64,000 nt of DNA from Nannobrachium achirus (lineage: Eukaryota; Chordata; Actinopteri; Myctophiformes; Myctophidae), in the NCBI GenBank assembly GCA_963921795.1, contig OY997649.1, positions 63,059,402-63,123,401 of the forward strand, in the 5' to 3' direction. Below are positions 11,613 to 21,675 of this stretch, in pieces. A model generated the notes under the pieces. It had not been told where the DNA came from. It did no database searches and saw only the letters and a program-made list of their open reading frames with translations. A program made the position numbers and the translations under genes. Within the stretch, counting starts at the first letter, position 1. The number at the start of each line of letters is the position of its first letter.

Positions 11613-11937
11613 CATGCCATCGGTTATTCTTAGCTGTGTGAGAATGAGCCTGGTGCCAGGAGGAGGGGACTAGAGCTGAACAAGAGCTGAACACTTCAGC
11701 TCACCTGACTACTACTGCTTGGATATAAAAACAAACGTACGCGCACACAAAATCAACTGCAGTACTGTATGTATACATAATATGCACATTTATCAAGACA
11801 GGACCTACACATAAAAAGCACCTTACACACACTACATATTATTGATATTATTTGAACACATCCCATAGCCAGCCAGCCAGCCAGCCAGCCTGATACTTTA
11901 GATAATCAGACTGACAAACTTAATACACTAGAAAGAC
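11613..11937. other. Non-coding stretch
   Basis: Holds a short CCAG repeat (11868-11889). No exon or transposon end is seen. Confidence 0.45.
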
Positions 11938-11941
11938 GAGA

Positions 11942-12005
<64 letters not shown>

Positions 12006-12025
12006 TAGAGGGAGAGGGAGAGGGA

Positions 12026-12065
<40 letters not shown>

Positions 12066-12075
12066 GGGAGATATT
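11938..12075. repeat. (GA)n / GGGAGA microsatellite
   Basis: GA repeat with GGGAGA interruptions. It lies directly downstream of the mctp exon on that gene's strand. Confidence 0.95.
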
Positions 12076-12173
12076 AGAGATGTAAATAGCACAAAGCAGA
12101 CTGTTTGTCTCTGTGTCTCCTCCAGTCTACTCCTCCAGTCTAGTAAACCAGAGAGAGAGCTCAGGCCTCCTAC

Positions 12174-12294
12174 CTGTGCGGTCTCTGATGGCCAGGTTGT
12201 TGCCTCTCTTCAGGGTGATGTCCAGCTGGTACATGGCTGGGCTGGCTGGGTGAGGAGGGGGCTCCGCATTACTGGGCCCTACGATGTTGATGCC
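12174..12294 (-). CDS. mctp1: Internal exon of a multiple-C2-domain transmembrane protein (mctp1-like)
   Basis: This is a 121-nt exon on the minus strand. The acceptor is at 12295-12296, preceded by a pyrimidine-rich GCTCTTTCTTCGGCAG. The donor is CACAG followed by GTAGGAGGCC, with GT at 12172-12173. It is open in one frame for 40 codons plus one base, so the downstream phase is 1. It encodes GINIVGPSNAEPPPHPASPA followed by MYQLDITLKRGNNLAIRDRT. The second part matches the opening strand and first calcium-loop approach of the first C2 domain of MCTP proteins. MCTP1 has a very similar start (MYQLDITL...RDRGG before TSDPYVKF). MCTP proteins are ER-anchored calcium-sensing proteins with three C2 domains and two C-terminal membrane segments. 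The neighbouring exon with the expected TSDPYVKF sequence was not found in the window. The MCTP family is well supported; paralogue 1 rather than 2 is less sure. Confidence 0.8.
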
Positions 12295-12334
12295 CTGCCG
12301 AAGAAAGAGCACATGTTCCTTTAGCCAGGGTACA

Positions 12335-12720
12335 TTCAGCCAGACACACCTGTAGTAGTTGTTCTGATACCAGTATCAGAAAAGCTGCCGATACGTATGC
12401 TGGCATCGACGAATATGCCAGTCTGTGTCGATCCGATACCACAGTATTTGTCACATGATGATGTTATGTCATTTACATTAATCAATTATTTTGTATGAAT
12501 GCTTCACTTGATGTTGCACTACCTGTTTTATACTCTTACTGTACTATTTACATTATTATTTTACTGACCTGTAGTTGCACTTGGACAATTGGAATGGTAT
12601 TCATTCCTAGATCAGCAGTTTATCAATGACTTCCCTGGACCCCACTTTGAGAACCCTACACACTTGAATAGGTACTCGGTAACCATTGATACGCACGTTA
12701 TGGGTATCGGATGGAGGTTT
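12335..12720. repeat. Probable decayed DNA element with GATACC / GGTATCGG motifs
   Basis: Left side has GATACCAGTATCAGAAAAGC and CGATCCGATACCACAG; right side has TACTCGGTAACCATTGATAC and GGGTATCGGATGG. Inverted GATACC motifs at both ends recall a common fish transposon type. No clean termini. Confidence 0.45.
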
Positions 12721-13072
12721 TTGCAAAATCTTAGGATTATGGTTGTCCGCCTACAAATTATACTAAATGTATGCTTTAAACATCTGTTTAATGTTTTGAC
12801 TTTTAGTTTTTATAGATTTAGGCTACACCACACTTAGATGTGTGCCAATTTAGTATCTTTTAATCCAGTGTTCTTTTCTTCTTGTTATATTTCCATCAAA
12901 TCTAAAGCCCACCTTGAGATGACCCAAATGACAGGGGACACCTCATCATGTATTCAACGTGCGTCTGTCCCTGTCACTCCTACAGACAGACACACAGGAC
13001 TTATTACTGCAACGAGGTGCACTGAGGACACTGGAGAACATGCATTCAGAGACTGTAGTGTACACTAAAGTA

Positions 13073-13193
13073 GTGGTTCTAAAATGTTTTCATGTAAAGG
13101 ACCTCCAAAGTGATATGTATTTGGCCGCTGACTCCCCATCTGAGACTGTTTTGTGCCAGGGACCCCCAGAAGATAGGCGGCCACATTGAAACA
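13073..13193 (+). mobile_element. hAT-like fragment (GTGGTTCT ... GGGACCCCC type)
   Basis: GTGGTTCTAAAATGTTTTCA, AAGGACCTCCAAAGTG and GCCAGGGACCCCCAGAAG resemble the ends of small hAT elements found elsewhere in the window. Truncated at the start of the TTAA element. Confidence 0.5.
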
Positions 13194-13197
13194 TTAA

Positions 13198-13678
13198 AGT
13201 TATACCATGTAACTTTTTTTATAAAACAAATCTTAAAATTGTCCTAACTGTTAAATCGCTAAAGTTTTAGAACCCCCACTCCGTTATTTTCAGCTTCTGA
13301 AGCCTTCTCTTTATATGTTTTCTACTTAGCCGTGACAGGGGCGGGATTTCCCGTCATCACACTACCGGCCAATCACAGCGAGGGTTATACACTGCCGGCC
13401 AATCACAGCGCATCTTGAAGTGGGGTCGCCATATTTGTAGTCGCCCGTGTGTCTCTATACTCAAAAGGTAATCTCGCCTACCAGGCAGGGTGAAGGAGTC
13501 CGTTTCTCCGGAATGCCTTAACGCACAGGAACCAGGGACCCCTCTAAAGATAGCTCTCGGCGAGGTGGAGGCAGACGCGGGGGTGTGAAGGTACGAAAAA
13601 CGGCCGAAAGACGCGGACGCGACCGCGGTTTGCTATAGGGCTAATGACCACTAGTTGAGCATCTTACACAGTATAGCT
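13198..13678. mobile_element. TTAA-flanked element (AGTTATACYATGTAAC family), copy 1
   Basis: Flanked by TTAA at 13194-13197 and 13679-13682. The left end AGTTATACCATGTAACTT and the complement of the right end, AGCTATACTGTGTAAG, are imperfect inverted repeats. The next 70 bp (ATAAAACAAATCTTAAAATT) match the right end of the 33628-34777 copy in reverse. The interior has two ACCGGCCAATCACAGCG-like repeats and CpG-rich DNA, but no transposase. Confidence 0.75.
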
Positions 13679-13682
13679 TTAA

Positions 13683-14271
13683 GGTTAGATAACATTATAT
13701 GGTTCTGAGTCATAGTGCATAGTGACATGAGTGTGATGACGTGGTGCACGCACACACACGTGCGTGCACACACACACACACTCTCACATGCTTTCTCCAC
13801 CAGTATGCATACAATAGACTTTTCTTACATTGTTTTCAAGGGCCATATGGTTCACAGAAAAACGACTTCTTCATAGAACTAATGTCTGGTAAATGATGCT
13901 CCCAGTAAACAGACACATGTGGAAGAACATTTGTGGTAATTTCTGGAAAGGTTAGCAAGCTGTGAGGTTGGTGGTATGAAATATACCAACATTCAATTAT
14001 TGGTACCGTTTCTGCATCAACCTGCGGCATTAGCTTTATGGATGGAAGTGGGGAAAAAAAGCATACCAAGTTGCATCTCATTTTACTAAGAATAGAGGGT
14101 TAAAGCAGCCTTGCCTACTAACGTTCCATCAGCATGCATGACATACATTAGCACTAACACACAGTGGGTACAGCACTGACCTCAGGGCTACAGCAAGCTC
14201 ATGCTAAGCCACACGCCTGACCTGCTTTACAGTCAGCCCTCCAAGACCCCATAACGTTCCCCAGTGGTGGG
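13683..14271. other. Non-coding stretch
   Basis: Short CA/TG tract at 13746-13783, otherwise unique-looking. No exon recognised on either strand. Confidence 0.5.
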
Positions 14272-14776
14272 AAAAGTACTCAAATTTGTTAGTTAAGTAA
14301 ATGTATCAATGCTGCAGCAGAAGTACTGTTACGTAAAAGTAAGAAGTCCAGAATTCTAAATTGACTTGAGTAAAAGTACAAAAGTATTGGTATCAAAATG
14401 TACTTCAGGTACCAAAAGCAGAAAGTACTCATTATGCAGAATGTCCCATTTCAAGTTCTAAATGTATAACAATATTTTGGTAATAGCTCACAATGTGTTG
14501 ACGCATTGTGAGCTTGTACAGTAGATCAGCTATTTTCAAAAGGCCGAAATGTATATACAGTATGGCTGAAGTCTTTAATGTATGCTTTGAAATAATAATC
14601 AAGAAGTAACAAGTAACTAAAGTTTCCAAATAATTGGAGAGGAGTAAAAGTACAATATTTGTCTCTGAGATGGTAGAGGAGTAGAAGTAAAATTGGGAAA
14701 AAAAGAAGACAAAAAAAATCAAAATGGTACTGTAAGTACAGTGCTTGAGTAAATGTTTAGTTACTTTACACCACTT
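14272..14776 (-). mobile_element. AGTAACTA-family DNA element, copy E (near full length)
   Basis: Minus-strand copy from CAGTGGTGGGAAAAGTACTC to TTAGTTACTTTACACCACT. It contains the central palindrome P3. Ends are imperfect inverted repeats (CAGTGGTG). No convincing 8-bp target duplication is visible, so the exact right border is uncertain. Confidence 0.7.
14480..14537. repeat. Recurring palindrome, copy P3
   Basis: The left arm is shortened (TAATAGCTCACAATG); the right arm CGCATTGTGAGCTTGTACAG, TAGATCAGCTATTTTC is complete. It sits inside AGTAACTA copy E. The left-arm deletion removes the GATCTACA block. Confidence 0.75.
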
Positions 14777-14816
14777 GATGGATTGCATGCATCCATGGTT
14801 TGATTTGCTGGAGGGG

Positions 14817-15017
14817 ATGGGGGGGGGGGGGGGGGGGGAATCCCCCTGTCTCTGCTTTGAATAAACCTCCATCTGGTTCATTCATTATAATTCCTGCTTC
14901 TGGTCAGAATGAAAAGTTTCCTTTAGGGAAATGTTGACAGGATGCCTTATACTGTACTGTATGTTTCTTAATGTCAAATTTTTAAATGCACTTAAGTGCA
15001 ATTTTGAGGTTACGTAC
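14817..15017. other. Poly(G) tract and short non-coding spacer
   Basis: A G run of about 18 bases at 14820-14838, followed by unremarkable sequence up to the CACG repeat. Confidence 0.5.
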
Positions 15018-15028
15018 AAACACACACA

Positions 15029-15076
<48 letters not shown>

Positions 15077-15077
15077 C
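15018..15077. repeat. (CACG)n microsatellite
   Basis: About 13 copies of the tetranucleotide after a short CA run. Confidence 0.95.
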
Positions 15078-15082
15078 AGAGA

Positions 15083-15420
15083 ACATTGGCTGGATGAACA
15101 AGGTCTTTCAGAGAACCAATGTACGGTACACAGAATGATTGCACACATAACTTCAAACCATTAAAGATCACCATCACTTTATTTGCATTTGTAATGTCAA
15201 ACAGGACTGACTTTAGAACAGATTTATTGACACACAAGGTAAAGCACACGACAATACAGTCGACAATTAGTCAATGAAATCACATTTTATGTTGTGATTA
15301 TACATTTTAATGATGATGATCTATTTCTTTTCAAAATTGCTTGCACCAAAAGGGCAACTGAGATTTGGCTTTCAGGTCTTTATGCCGCACCCTCACTTTT
15401 TATAGTTTTATTCCCCCGCA
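15083..15420 (-). pseudogene. Decayed partial duplicate of the 3' end of the 23881-24795 gene
   Basis: The stretch 15150-15400 parallels 23690-23950: TTAAAGATCACCATCACTTT versus TTAAAGATCACAATCACTTT, then GTCGACAATTAGTCAATGA, CTATTTCTTTTCAAAA and AAAAGGGCAACTGAGATTTGG. The last segment corresponds to the final codons of the 304-codon gene (LKAKSHLPF). The upstream piece GGATGAACAAGGTCTTTCAG also occurs at 25706 and, diverged, at 22845. Coding similarity fades after about 15410, so this is a broken remnant just outside the hAT-bounded unit. Confidence 0.65.
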
Positions 15421-15922
15421 GTTCGGCGCTATATTATTATGGGTTCTCTTGCAGAGATTCTTGCAGTTTTTAAGTCTGCTAGCAATAACGCTTGTAATCA
15501 GGGCTCCAGGGTGCGACCTATTAGCTCGCATATGCGATCTAATTTCATAAAGTGCGAGTTAAAATTTAACCAGGTCGCGCCAGTGCGAGTTGAGTGCGTT
15601 GAGCAGCAGTGAGAAGAGGAGCGCTTTTTTTTCTCTTCTTGGCTCCGTCCGTTTTGTCAGTGCAGTAGTGGTGAAGGTGGATGGGGAATATGGTAGTTTT
15701 ATTTTTGAACAAATCAAGCGCTCGCTTTCTCTTGCCTGTGACGTCAACATCATGCTTGACTCTGTCCAGTCTGCACTGCAGCCGTGCAGCGCTGAGGGGA
15801 GCGCTCAGCAGCCAGTCAGCATTTACTGACGTTCTCCAGACTTAAACAATTTCGATTTTCTCAAAGAATAATCAACCGTTTTGAACAGGGCTCGCACTCT
15901 TTGGCCCTGTAGTGGAAAGCAG

Positions 15923-17449
15923 TCATGTCGTGTCCGATGAGAAGACCTTGGGGTATATCTCGCTGTAGTCTTCAACAAAATGCTCTTCCAGTCCCTCTCT
16001 GATGTAATCCGCCAGTTCTAAGTACTCTGTTTTGTTCTCAGCGGGTAGGATGATACTGGTCACTCCTGCGCGACGAGCAGCTATGGTCTTCTCCTTGATC
16101 CCCACTACTGGCAGTATTTTGCCGGTCAGTGACACCTCTCCTGTCATGGCTAAGTTGTGACGCACCGACTGGTTGGTTGCTAGAGACAGCAGTGCGGTGA
16201 CAATGGTGGAGCCGGCGTCTGGCCCGTCTTTGGGAGTTTCCCCATTCCCCCAGGGAATGTGCAAATGCAGGTGGGAGTTGACCAGGAATTTGTTATCAGG
16301 TTCCTTGGTCATGAGGAACGCTCTGGCAAAGGTCAACGCAACCTTTGCACTATCCTTCATCATGTCACCTAGCTGACCAGTCACCTCCAGGGACCCCTCC
16401 CCTTCTTTGTGCGCCGCGTGAGGACTGCGCAGCGATGTCTCAACAAACAGAAGGTTGCTGCCCATCTCGGTCCATGCCAGTCCCATGACCACGCCCGGTG
16501 GAGTGACGTCGTACATGCGGTCGAACGTATACACTGATTTGCCAACATAGTTCTGCAGGTTATCGGGTGTGACGGTTACCTTGCTATCATCTCCGCTGGC
16601 GATACCGAACGCCACTTTGCGGAACACCGTCTCGATCTGTTTCTGTAGATTCCTGACTCCAGACTCTTTCCAGTTCTGTCTGATGAGCAGACTGAGGGCG
16701 TCCGAGGAGATGGAGGCCCTCTCCTCAGTGAGGCCGCACAGTGTACGCAGCTGAGGGACCAGGTAACGCTCTGCGATGGCAAGTTTCTCCTGTGCCACGT
16801 ATCCCGACACATGAATCATCTCCATCCTGTCCCTGAGAGGCTCTGGAATGGTGTCAACCAAATTGGCTGTACAGATAAACAACACCTTTGATAGGTCGAT
16901 GGGTACACCTAGGTAATGATCCAGGAAGTTGGCATTCTGCTCGGGGTCCAAAAGCTCTAACAGTGCTGAGGATGGGTGACCACGACCGATTTTGTCCACC
17001 TCATCTATGAGCACGAGAGGATTCTCTGTCTTGGTTTTCTTCAAGCACTGGATAATTTTCCCAGGCATTGCTCCTACATAGGTTCTCCTATGGCCTTTGA
17101 TCTCAGCCACATCAGTCATGCCTCCCACACTGAACCTGAAGTACTCTCTGTTGAGGGCTCTGGCGATGGAGCCGGCTATCGAGGTCTTTCCTACTCCCGG
17201 AGGGCCGTGGAAACACAAGATCCTCCCCTGGGTGGAACCACTCAGCTTACTGACTGCTATGAATTCCAAGATGCGTGTCTTGACGTCATCCATCCCATAA
17301 TGATCTTCTTCCAGAACGTCTTTGGCGGTGCTGTATGGCCTGGGGGCAAACCCTGTCAGCACCGGTGTTTCACTCAATAACGCCATGTCCAGGTTTTTAT
17401 ACATCTGTCGAGAACCAATGATCATCCTCATGCAGGTGGCTAATGCCAT
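15923..17449 (-). pseudogene. lonp1: Intronless LONP1-derived reading frame (mitochondrial Lon protease), catalytic Ser replaced
   Basis: An uninterrupted frame of 508 codons starts at an ATG in good context (AACATGG). It lacks introns across most of the AAA+ and protease domains, which suggests a retrocopy. In order: residues 1-20 are an N-terminal piece shared with the copy at 19337; 41 onward ([20 protein letters not shown]) is the start of the Lon AAA+ module; Walker A GPPGVGKT is at 82-89, pore loop YVGAMPG at 124-130, Walker [10 protein letters not shown] at 145-153 and sensor FICTAN at 191-196. The P domain starts near [13 protein letters not shown] (311-323). The catalytic serine motif, PKDGPSAG in Lon, reads PKDGPDAG with Asp at 411; the catalytic lysine in GIKEK (452) is kept. 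Three residues are lost at [10 protein letters not shown], and PVGGIKEK reads PVVGIKEK. The whole N-terminal substrate domain is missing. The match to LONP1 rather than peroxisomal LONP2 is clear ([19 protein letters not shown]). A proteolytically dead copy is expected; transcription is unknown. Confidence 0.85.
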
Positions 17450-17738
17450 GTTGCTCTATACTAGAGGATCTCACAGTTCAGTAAACCTTTAACCTTTAAA
17501 TCAGTAAACTCAGTAGGCTCTGCCTTGGCTCTGACGCGAGTTCGTTTCTCTCCGGCAAAACCTCTGAAAGGACTTCTTATAAGACTCTACAATACCTAAT
17601 CCTCTATCTGGGGTGCTGTGCTTATGTGCTTAACTTAGTTATTGCTATGCCTGGCTCAGGACTTCTTCGGTGTTCAACTGGAATAGCTGTGACAACTGGC
17701 CCAGATCTAACTGAACAGCTGGTTTATATGCGTTCTGG
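17450..17738. other. Duplicated 5' flank of the LONP1 copies, then unidentified sequence
   Basis: 17450-17520 (TCTAGAGG-like, GATCTCACAGTTCAG, AAATCAGTAAACTCAGTAG) repeats the flank at 19338-19410, so the duplication includes sequence upstream of the ATG. 17521-17738 is unidentified. Confidence 0.6.
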
Positions 17739-17760
17739 TGACGTCATATTGATGACGTCA
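17739..17760. promoter_or_regulatory. Pair of perfect CRE palindromes
   Basis: TGACGTCA at 17739-17746 and again at 17753-17760, separated by 6 bp, about 290 bp upstream of the LONP1-derived ATG on the minus strand. TGACGTCA is the consensus CREB/ATF site. Related repeats at 37383 and 47197 carry the diverged form TGATGTCA, so the pair is probably part of a repeat rather than a dedicated promoter. Confidence 0.45.
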
Positions 17761-18135
17761 CTCTGACCTGTATGCCGTTCAATCCTGGTTGCCATTGACT
17801 CCTCTAACAAATGGCTACTGTCTATGACGGTAGTCCCATATGACATGATGGAATGGACTATCTCCATATATAGTGTTCTCCACTTCTCCATGTTAGGCCA
17901 AGCGGGTTCGCTCCATATCTCCATGTATAGGCCTAAATGCCCGACGTTGAGCTTGGCAACGAAACGTTCCTAACAGCCGCCCCCATATTTACTTTAGAAA
18001 ATATGTTAGATTCTAAGAACGTTTCGAGTACCGGTTTGATACAGAAGTGTGTAAGCGCTACACTTCTGGAATCCTGTGCGTCGACTTTAAAGTCGGATCT
18101 CGGCCTAACAACGTTATCTGGCCGCCCCATTACAG
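17739..18135 (+). repeat. Interspersed repeat family X (TCTCCATATATAG module), plus copy
   Basis: Contains TGTCTATGACGGTAGTCCCA, TATGACATGATGG, CTATCTCCATATATAGTGTT, CCCGACGTTGAGCTTGGCAA and TGGAATCCTGTGCGTCGACT. Nearly all recur, some inverted, at 38845-39595. The function and transposon class are unknown. Confidence 0.65.
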
Positions 18136-18647
18136 CTTATTTGTTGCGCTTCCTCTCCTTGCTTGATGATTTCCACCTGGCCGCCCCGTGTTGGATTTAG
18201 GAATTAGCTGAAGTAGGATTCAAGTTGTTACGATGTTCAAGTTGGATATCGTTCTGTCTCTATGACCTCTCAACATGTTGGTGGTAATAACTCTCCGATT
18301 TCTCAACATGTTGGACTGAATCATCCTGCCGTCCCATGAAGGGTCTTGCCACCTCATGAAACGTTTGCCGCCTTCTTGCTGCACTTTCCTCCCAGAAGGT
18401 AGTGTCCTCGTGAGGGTTCATATCTGGCCGCCCCGTGCCAGATCGGGGGAGGGAAATGCACGCTCTACATCCCTTAACTTCTTGCTCCGGCCGCCCCGTG
18501 CCAGCCAACTTCCACTCGGCTGCTTCCACCCTTCTTTATTTACCTTTACCCTTTTTTCCTTATCTTCTTCCTTTCTTCGTTTTTTGTACTTTTGTCCTCC
18601 TTTGCAGTGTAATTTTCCCCCTTTTCTTAGTCTTGTCTTGTGTATTC
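18136..18647. other. Non-coding sequence with GGCCGCCCCGTG repeats
   Basis: The 12-mer GGCCGCCCCGTG occurs at about 18180, 18426 and 18489; a CAACATGTTGG palindrome recurs near 18270 and 18304. A pyrimidine-rich stretch follows to the LONP1 fragment. No coding frame recognised. Confidence 0.5.
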
Positions 18648-19337
18648 GCTATGAATTCCAAGATGCGTGTCTTGACGTCATCCATCCCATAATGATCTTC
18701 TTCCAGAACGTCTTTGGCTCGGTCCAGTGCTAAGTTCTCCTCACTGTTTGTCCCCCCAGGGCATATTGGTCAGCCAGTCCAGATAGTTACGGGTTATACT
18801 GAACTCCAAAGAGTGGTTGTCTAACAGTCCCAGTTTGTTCAATTCCTCATTGATAACATCCATGATGTGTTGGGGGACAGTTCTGTCTTTTAGCCTCTGT
18901 CTAAACCTATCCTCAATGGCGTCCTTGTCCTCCTTCTCCAAAACCAGCTTTGGCTTAATGATCTTGAGTACCTTTTGTAACAGGTCCTGTGTGTGCGTCT
19001 GTTTGACCTCCTCCGGCACCGGCATGGCTGCGAGAGCACTCACTTGTGCTCCTCTGCCACCTTCCCCAGACTCCACGGCTCCAGAACCCGCACTCTCCCC
19101 TCCATCCTCACCCGAGAACCCGGCTCCACTGGTGTGGTTGCTGTGTGCCCTTGCCCTGTCTATGTTGAACTGGAAGTGACTAACCGGGGTGAGGAACCCT
19201 GTTTCCCCGCCGGAAACACCTGTTGCCACCCGGGAGCAGCGGCGAGGTCTCCCCGTGAGCCTCCAGCCTGCTTTTTGTATATTCAGGTTATACATCTGTC
19301 GAGAAGCAATCATCCTCATGCAGGTGGCTAATGCCAT
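18648..19337 (-). pseudogene. lonp1: LONP1 N-terminal fragment with internal deletion and frameshift
   Basis: The ATG at 19335-19337 opens a 198-codon frame ([18 protein letters not shown]...). Residues around [20 protein letters not shown] resemble the acidic/glycine-rich segment after the LONP1 mitochondrial presequence. At about [11 protein letters not shown] the frame jumps to the coiled segment [20 protein letters not shown], then [20 protein letters not shown] and [20 protein letters not shown], which directly precedes the Lon AAA+ domain. About 300 residues of the N-terminal substrate domain are therefore missing. At WLTNMPWG one extra G in a G-run shifts the frame into a stop (18741-18743). 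In the other frame the sequence continues [20 protein letters not shown] to EFIA, then similarity ends abruptly at 18648. The last 71 bp (18648-18718) are identical to 17256-17326 of the downstream copy. Confidence 0.85.
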
Positions 19338-19410
19338 GTTGCTCTAGTCTAGAGGATCTCACAGTTCAGGAAACCTTTACCTACACTTTAAATCAGTGAA
19401 CTCAGTAGTA

Positions 19411-20049
19411 TACACTGAAGTACTTGATTAGAAGGTATAGTAACTTAAGGTATTATGCCATGTACTGATTTTCCATTAAGGAACATTGAGCTTGTATATC
19501 AGCTATTTTTGCTATTTTTATGACCTTCTCTGACTTAAAAGTTTAAATCTACCTATGAAGATGGATTCTGCTTTCAATGGGAATGGAGTGGTTTCTTGCC
19601 ATTTGCGAGTTTCTACAAAATACGCTCCATTCTCCATAAAATTAGAAAGGCAAAATGTAAAGAAACCTGTGGAAAAAATGCATTTGCATGTCATTTTCAG
19701 GAAAAGAGCAGGAAATACTGAAGAGTTGAAACAGGACATCTGTAGTAATTACGTACTTGATTAGACCCCATGTAAAAATGGAACCAAATGCACCAGTTTG
19801 GGTAATTTCTTCATGTAAGGTACAGTATTGAAAAGTAGTAAAGCCAGTAGTGAAAAGGCACAACGTGCATTTATGAATTAACAACTAGAAAGACAACACT
19901 TCTAGCTTAACTTTTATTAAGGCTAAATGTGAATTAATAGCATCATTTTTATCATTTCCTCTTTTTAATATGAGATAAGGAACTCTAGTACCAACTTTAT
20001 AATAACTGTTCCAGCGTGGGGGCTGGATGGCTGGCATAGTGGTCATATA
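19411..20049. other. Non-coding sequence inside the hAT-bounded unit
   Basis: Carries a half palindrome at 19486-19512 (ATTGAGCTTGTATATCAGCT). No gene recognised; the short open frames lack splice or family support. Confidence 0.5.
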
Positions 20050-20815
20050 CACTGCTCAAAAAAATAAAGGGAACGCATAATCATTGCAATGTAACTCCAA
20101 GTCAATCACACTTTTGGGATATCAACCTGGCCAGTTAGGAAGCAACACTGATTATGAATCAGTTTCATCTGCTGTTGTGCAAATGGAAAAGACAACAGGT
20201 GAAAATGAGGCAATTTGCAAGACAACCCCTAAAAAAGGAATGGTTTTGCAGGTGGTGGCCACAGACCATTTGCCTGTCCTCATCCTTTCTGGCAGATTTT
20301 TGGTTAGTTTTGGATTTTGCCAGTGCCCTGACCACTAGAGGTAGCATGAGGCAGTATCTGCAACCCACAGAAGTTGCTCAGGTAGTGCTGCTCATCCAGG
20401 ATGGCACATCAATGCGCACGGTGGCAAGAAGGTTTGCTGTGTCTCCCAGCACAGTGTCCAGAGCATGGAGGCGATACCAGGAGACAGGCCAGTACACCAG
20501 GAGACGTGGAGGGGGCCGTAGGAGGACAACAACCCAGCTGCAGGACCGCTATCTGGTCCTTTGTTCAAGGAGGAACAGGAGGAGCACTGCCAGAGCCCTA
20601 TAAAACGACCTTCAGCAGGCCACTAATGTGAATGTTTCTGCTCAAACTGTGAGAAACAGACTCCATGATGGTGGTATGAGGGCCCGACGTCCACAAGTGG
20701 GGCCTGTGCTCACAGCCCAACACCGTGCAGCCCGATTGACATTTGCCAGAGAACACATGTACTGGCAGGTCTATGTTGGGTTTTTTGGGTGTTCCCTTTA
20801 TTTTTTTGAGCAGTG
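20050..20815 (+). mobile_element. Internally deleted Tc1-like transposon
   Basis: Terminal inverted repeats CACTGCTCAAAAAAATAAAG with GGAAC, and the complement GTTCCCTTTATTTTTTTGAG with CAGTG. A TA dinucleotide flanks each end (20048-20049 and 20816-20817), as for Tc1/mariner. A transposase start at 20347 encodes [20 protein letters not shown] and then [20 protein letters not shown], the first helix-turn-helix of Tc1 transposases. It is frameshifted after about 85 codons, and the DDE catalytic domain is missing. At 766 bp it is about half the usual length, so it is non-autonomous. It is nested inside the hAT-bounded unit. Confidence 0.88.
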
Positions 20816-20849
20816 TATTTACTTGCTTACTATTTAATTGCGACCATCA

Positions 20850-21060
20850 GGTCAGTCAGTCAGTCAGTCCGTCCGTCCGTCCGTCACGTCACGTCACGTC
20901 ACGTCACGTCACGTCACACTTTTGCCCTACTCTTATATCCGGAAACGTTGCCCCTATCCATGCCAACTTTGCACACACACTCCTTGGATGGCAACTCACA
21001 ACCTCCAGCCCTGACATGCTCTCACATGGCCCTTTTCTAGCGCCGCCATGAGGCACCATG
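20850..21060 (-). repeat. Interspersed repeat family Y, inverted copy
   Basis: CAGT, CCGT and CACGT tandem tracts (20853-20918), then ACTTTTGCCCTACTCTTAT, CCCCTATCCATGCCAACTTT and TCTAGCGCCGCCATGAG. This is the reverse complement of 6240-6440 with substitutions. Confidence 0.65.
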
Positions 21061-21608
21061 ATTATTGCAAAACACATTTTTGGACACTGCCCCTGCATGT
21101 TTCATCCCTAGTAAAGGAATCCCATAGGACTCCGTTCAAAGCAATCAAAGCATAACAAAATAACAAAAAAGAAAAAAACAATTATCACAAATATAAAACA
21201 CTGTAGGCCAATATAGAGTAGAATACTCTTTTTTTCTAGTCCCCCCCCCCCCCCCCCAATATATGTTATTTCTTAATAATTATTATTATTAGGCTAATGA
21301 TACTGTCAGCACACAGTCACAGACGGAGCACATAGTAAATAAACTTGGCTAGGTTGGCGTGATACAAGTGTGGTGTAGTTGTGGATTGGACTTTTTTAAT
21401 TCGCTTGCATCGCGATGCAGTCGCTATTCTGCATCGATGCGGTGACGTGACATAATCGACTATAGCCTACGTTTGTTGATTTTCCTCAACGGTGATGCGA
21501 TATAGCTTAGCAACATGCTAACGCTAAATCAACCGGACCTATCATGCCGTTCCATCTGCCTCTTATTATTAGACAGAAGTCACAGAACAGAGCTTTCTCG
21601 CATTTATT

Positions 21609-21675
<67 letters not shown>

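Noticed and set aside
15923-17449. Functional lonp1 gene
   Set aside because: No introns, missing N-terminal domain, catalytic Ser replaced and a 3-residue deletion; a retrocopy is more likely.
17521-18640. Solo LTR between the LONP1 copies
   Set aside because: TATA-like and CRE motifs raised the idea, but no TG...CA borders or target duplication could be found.
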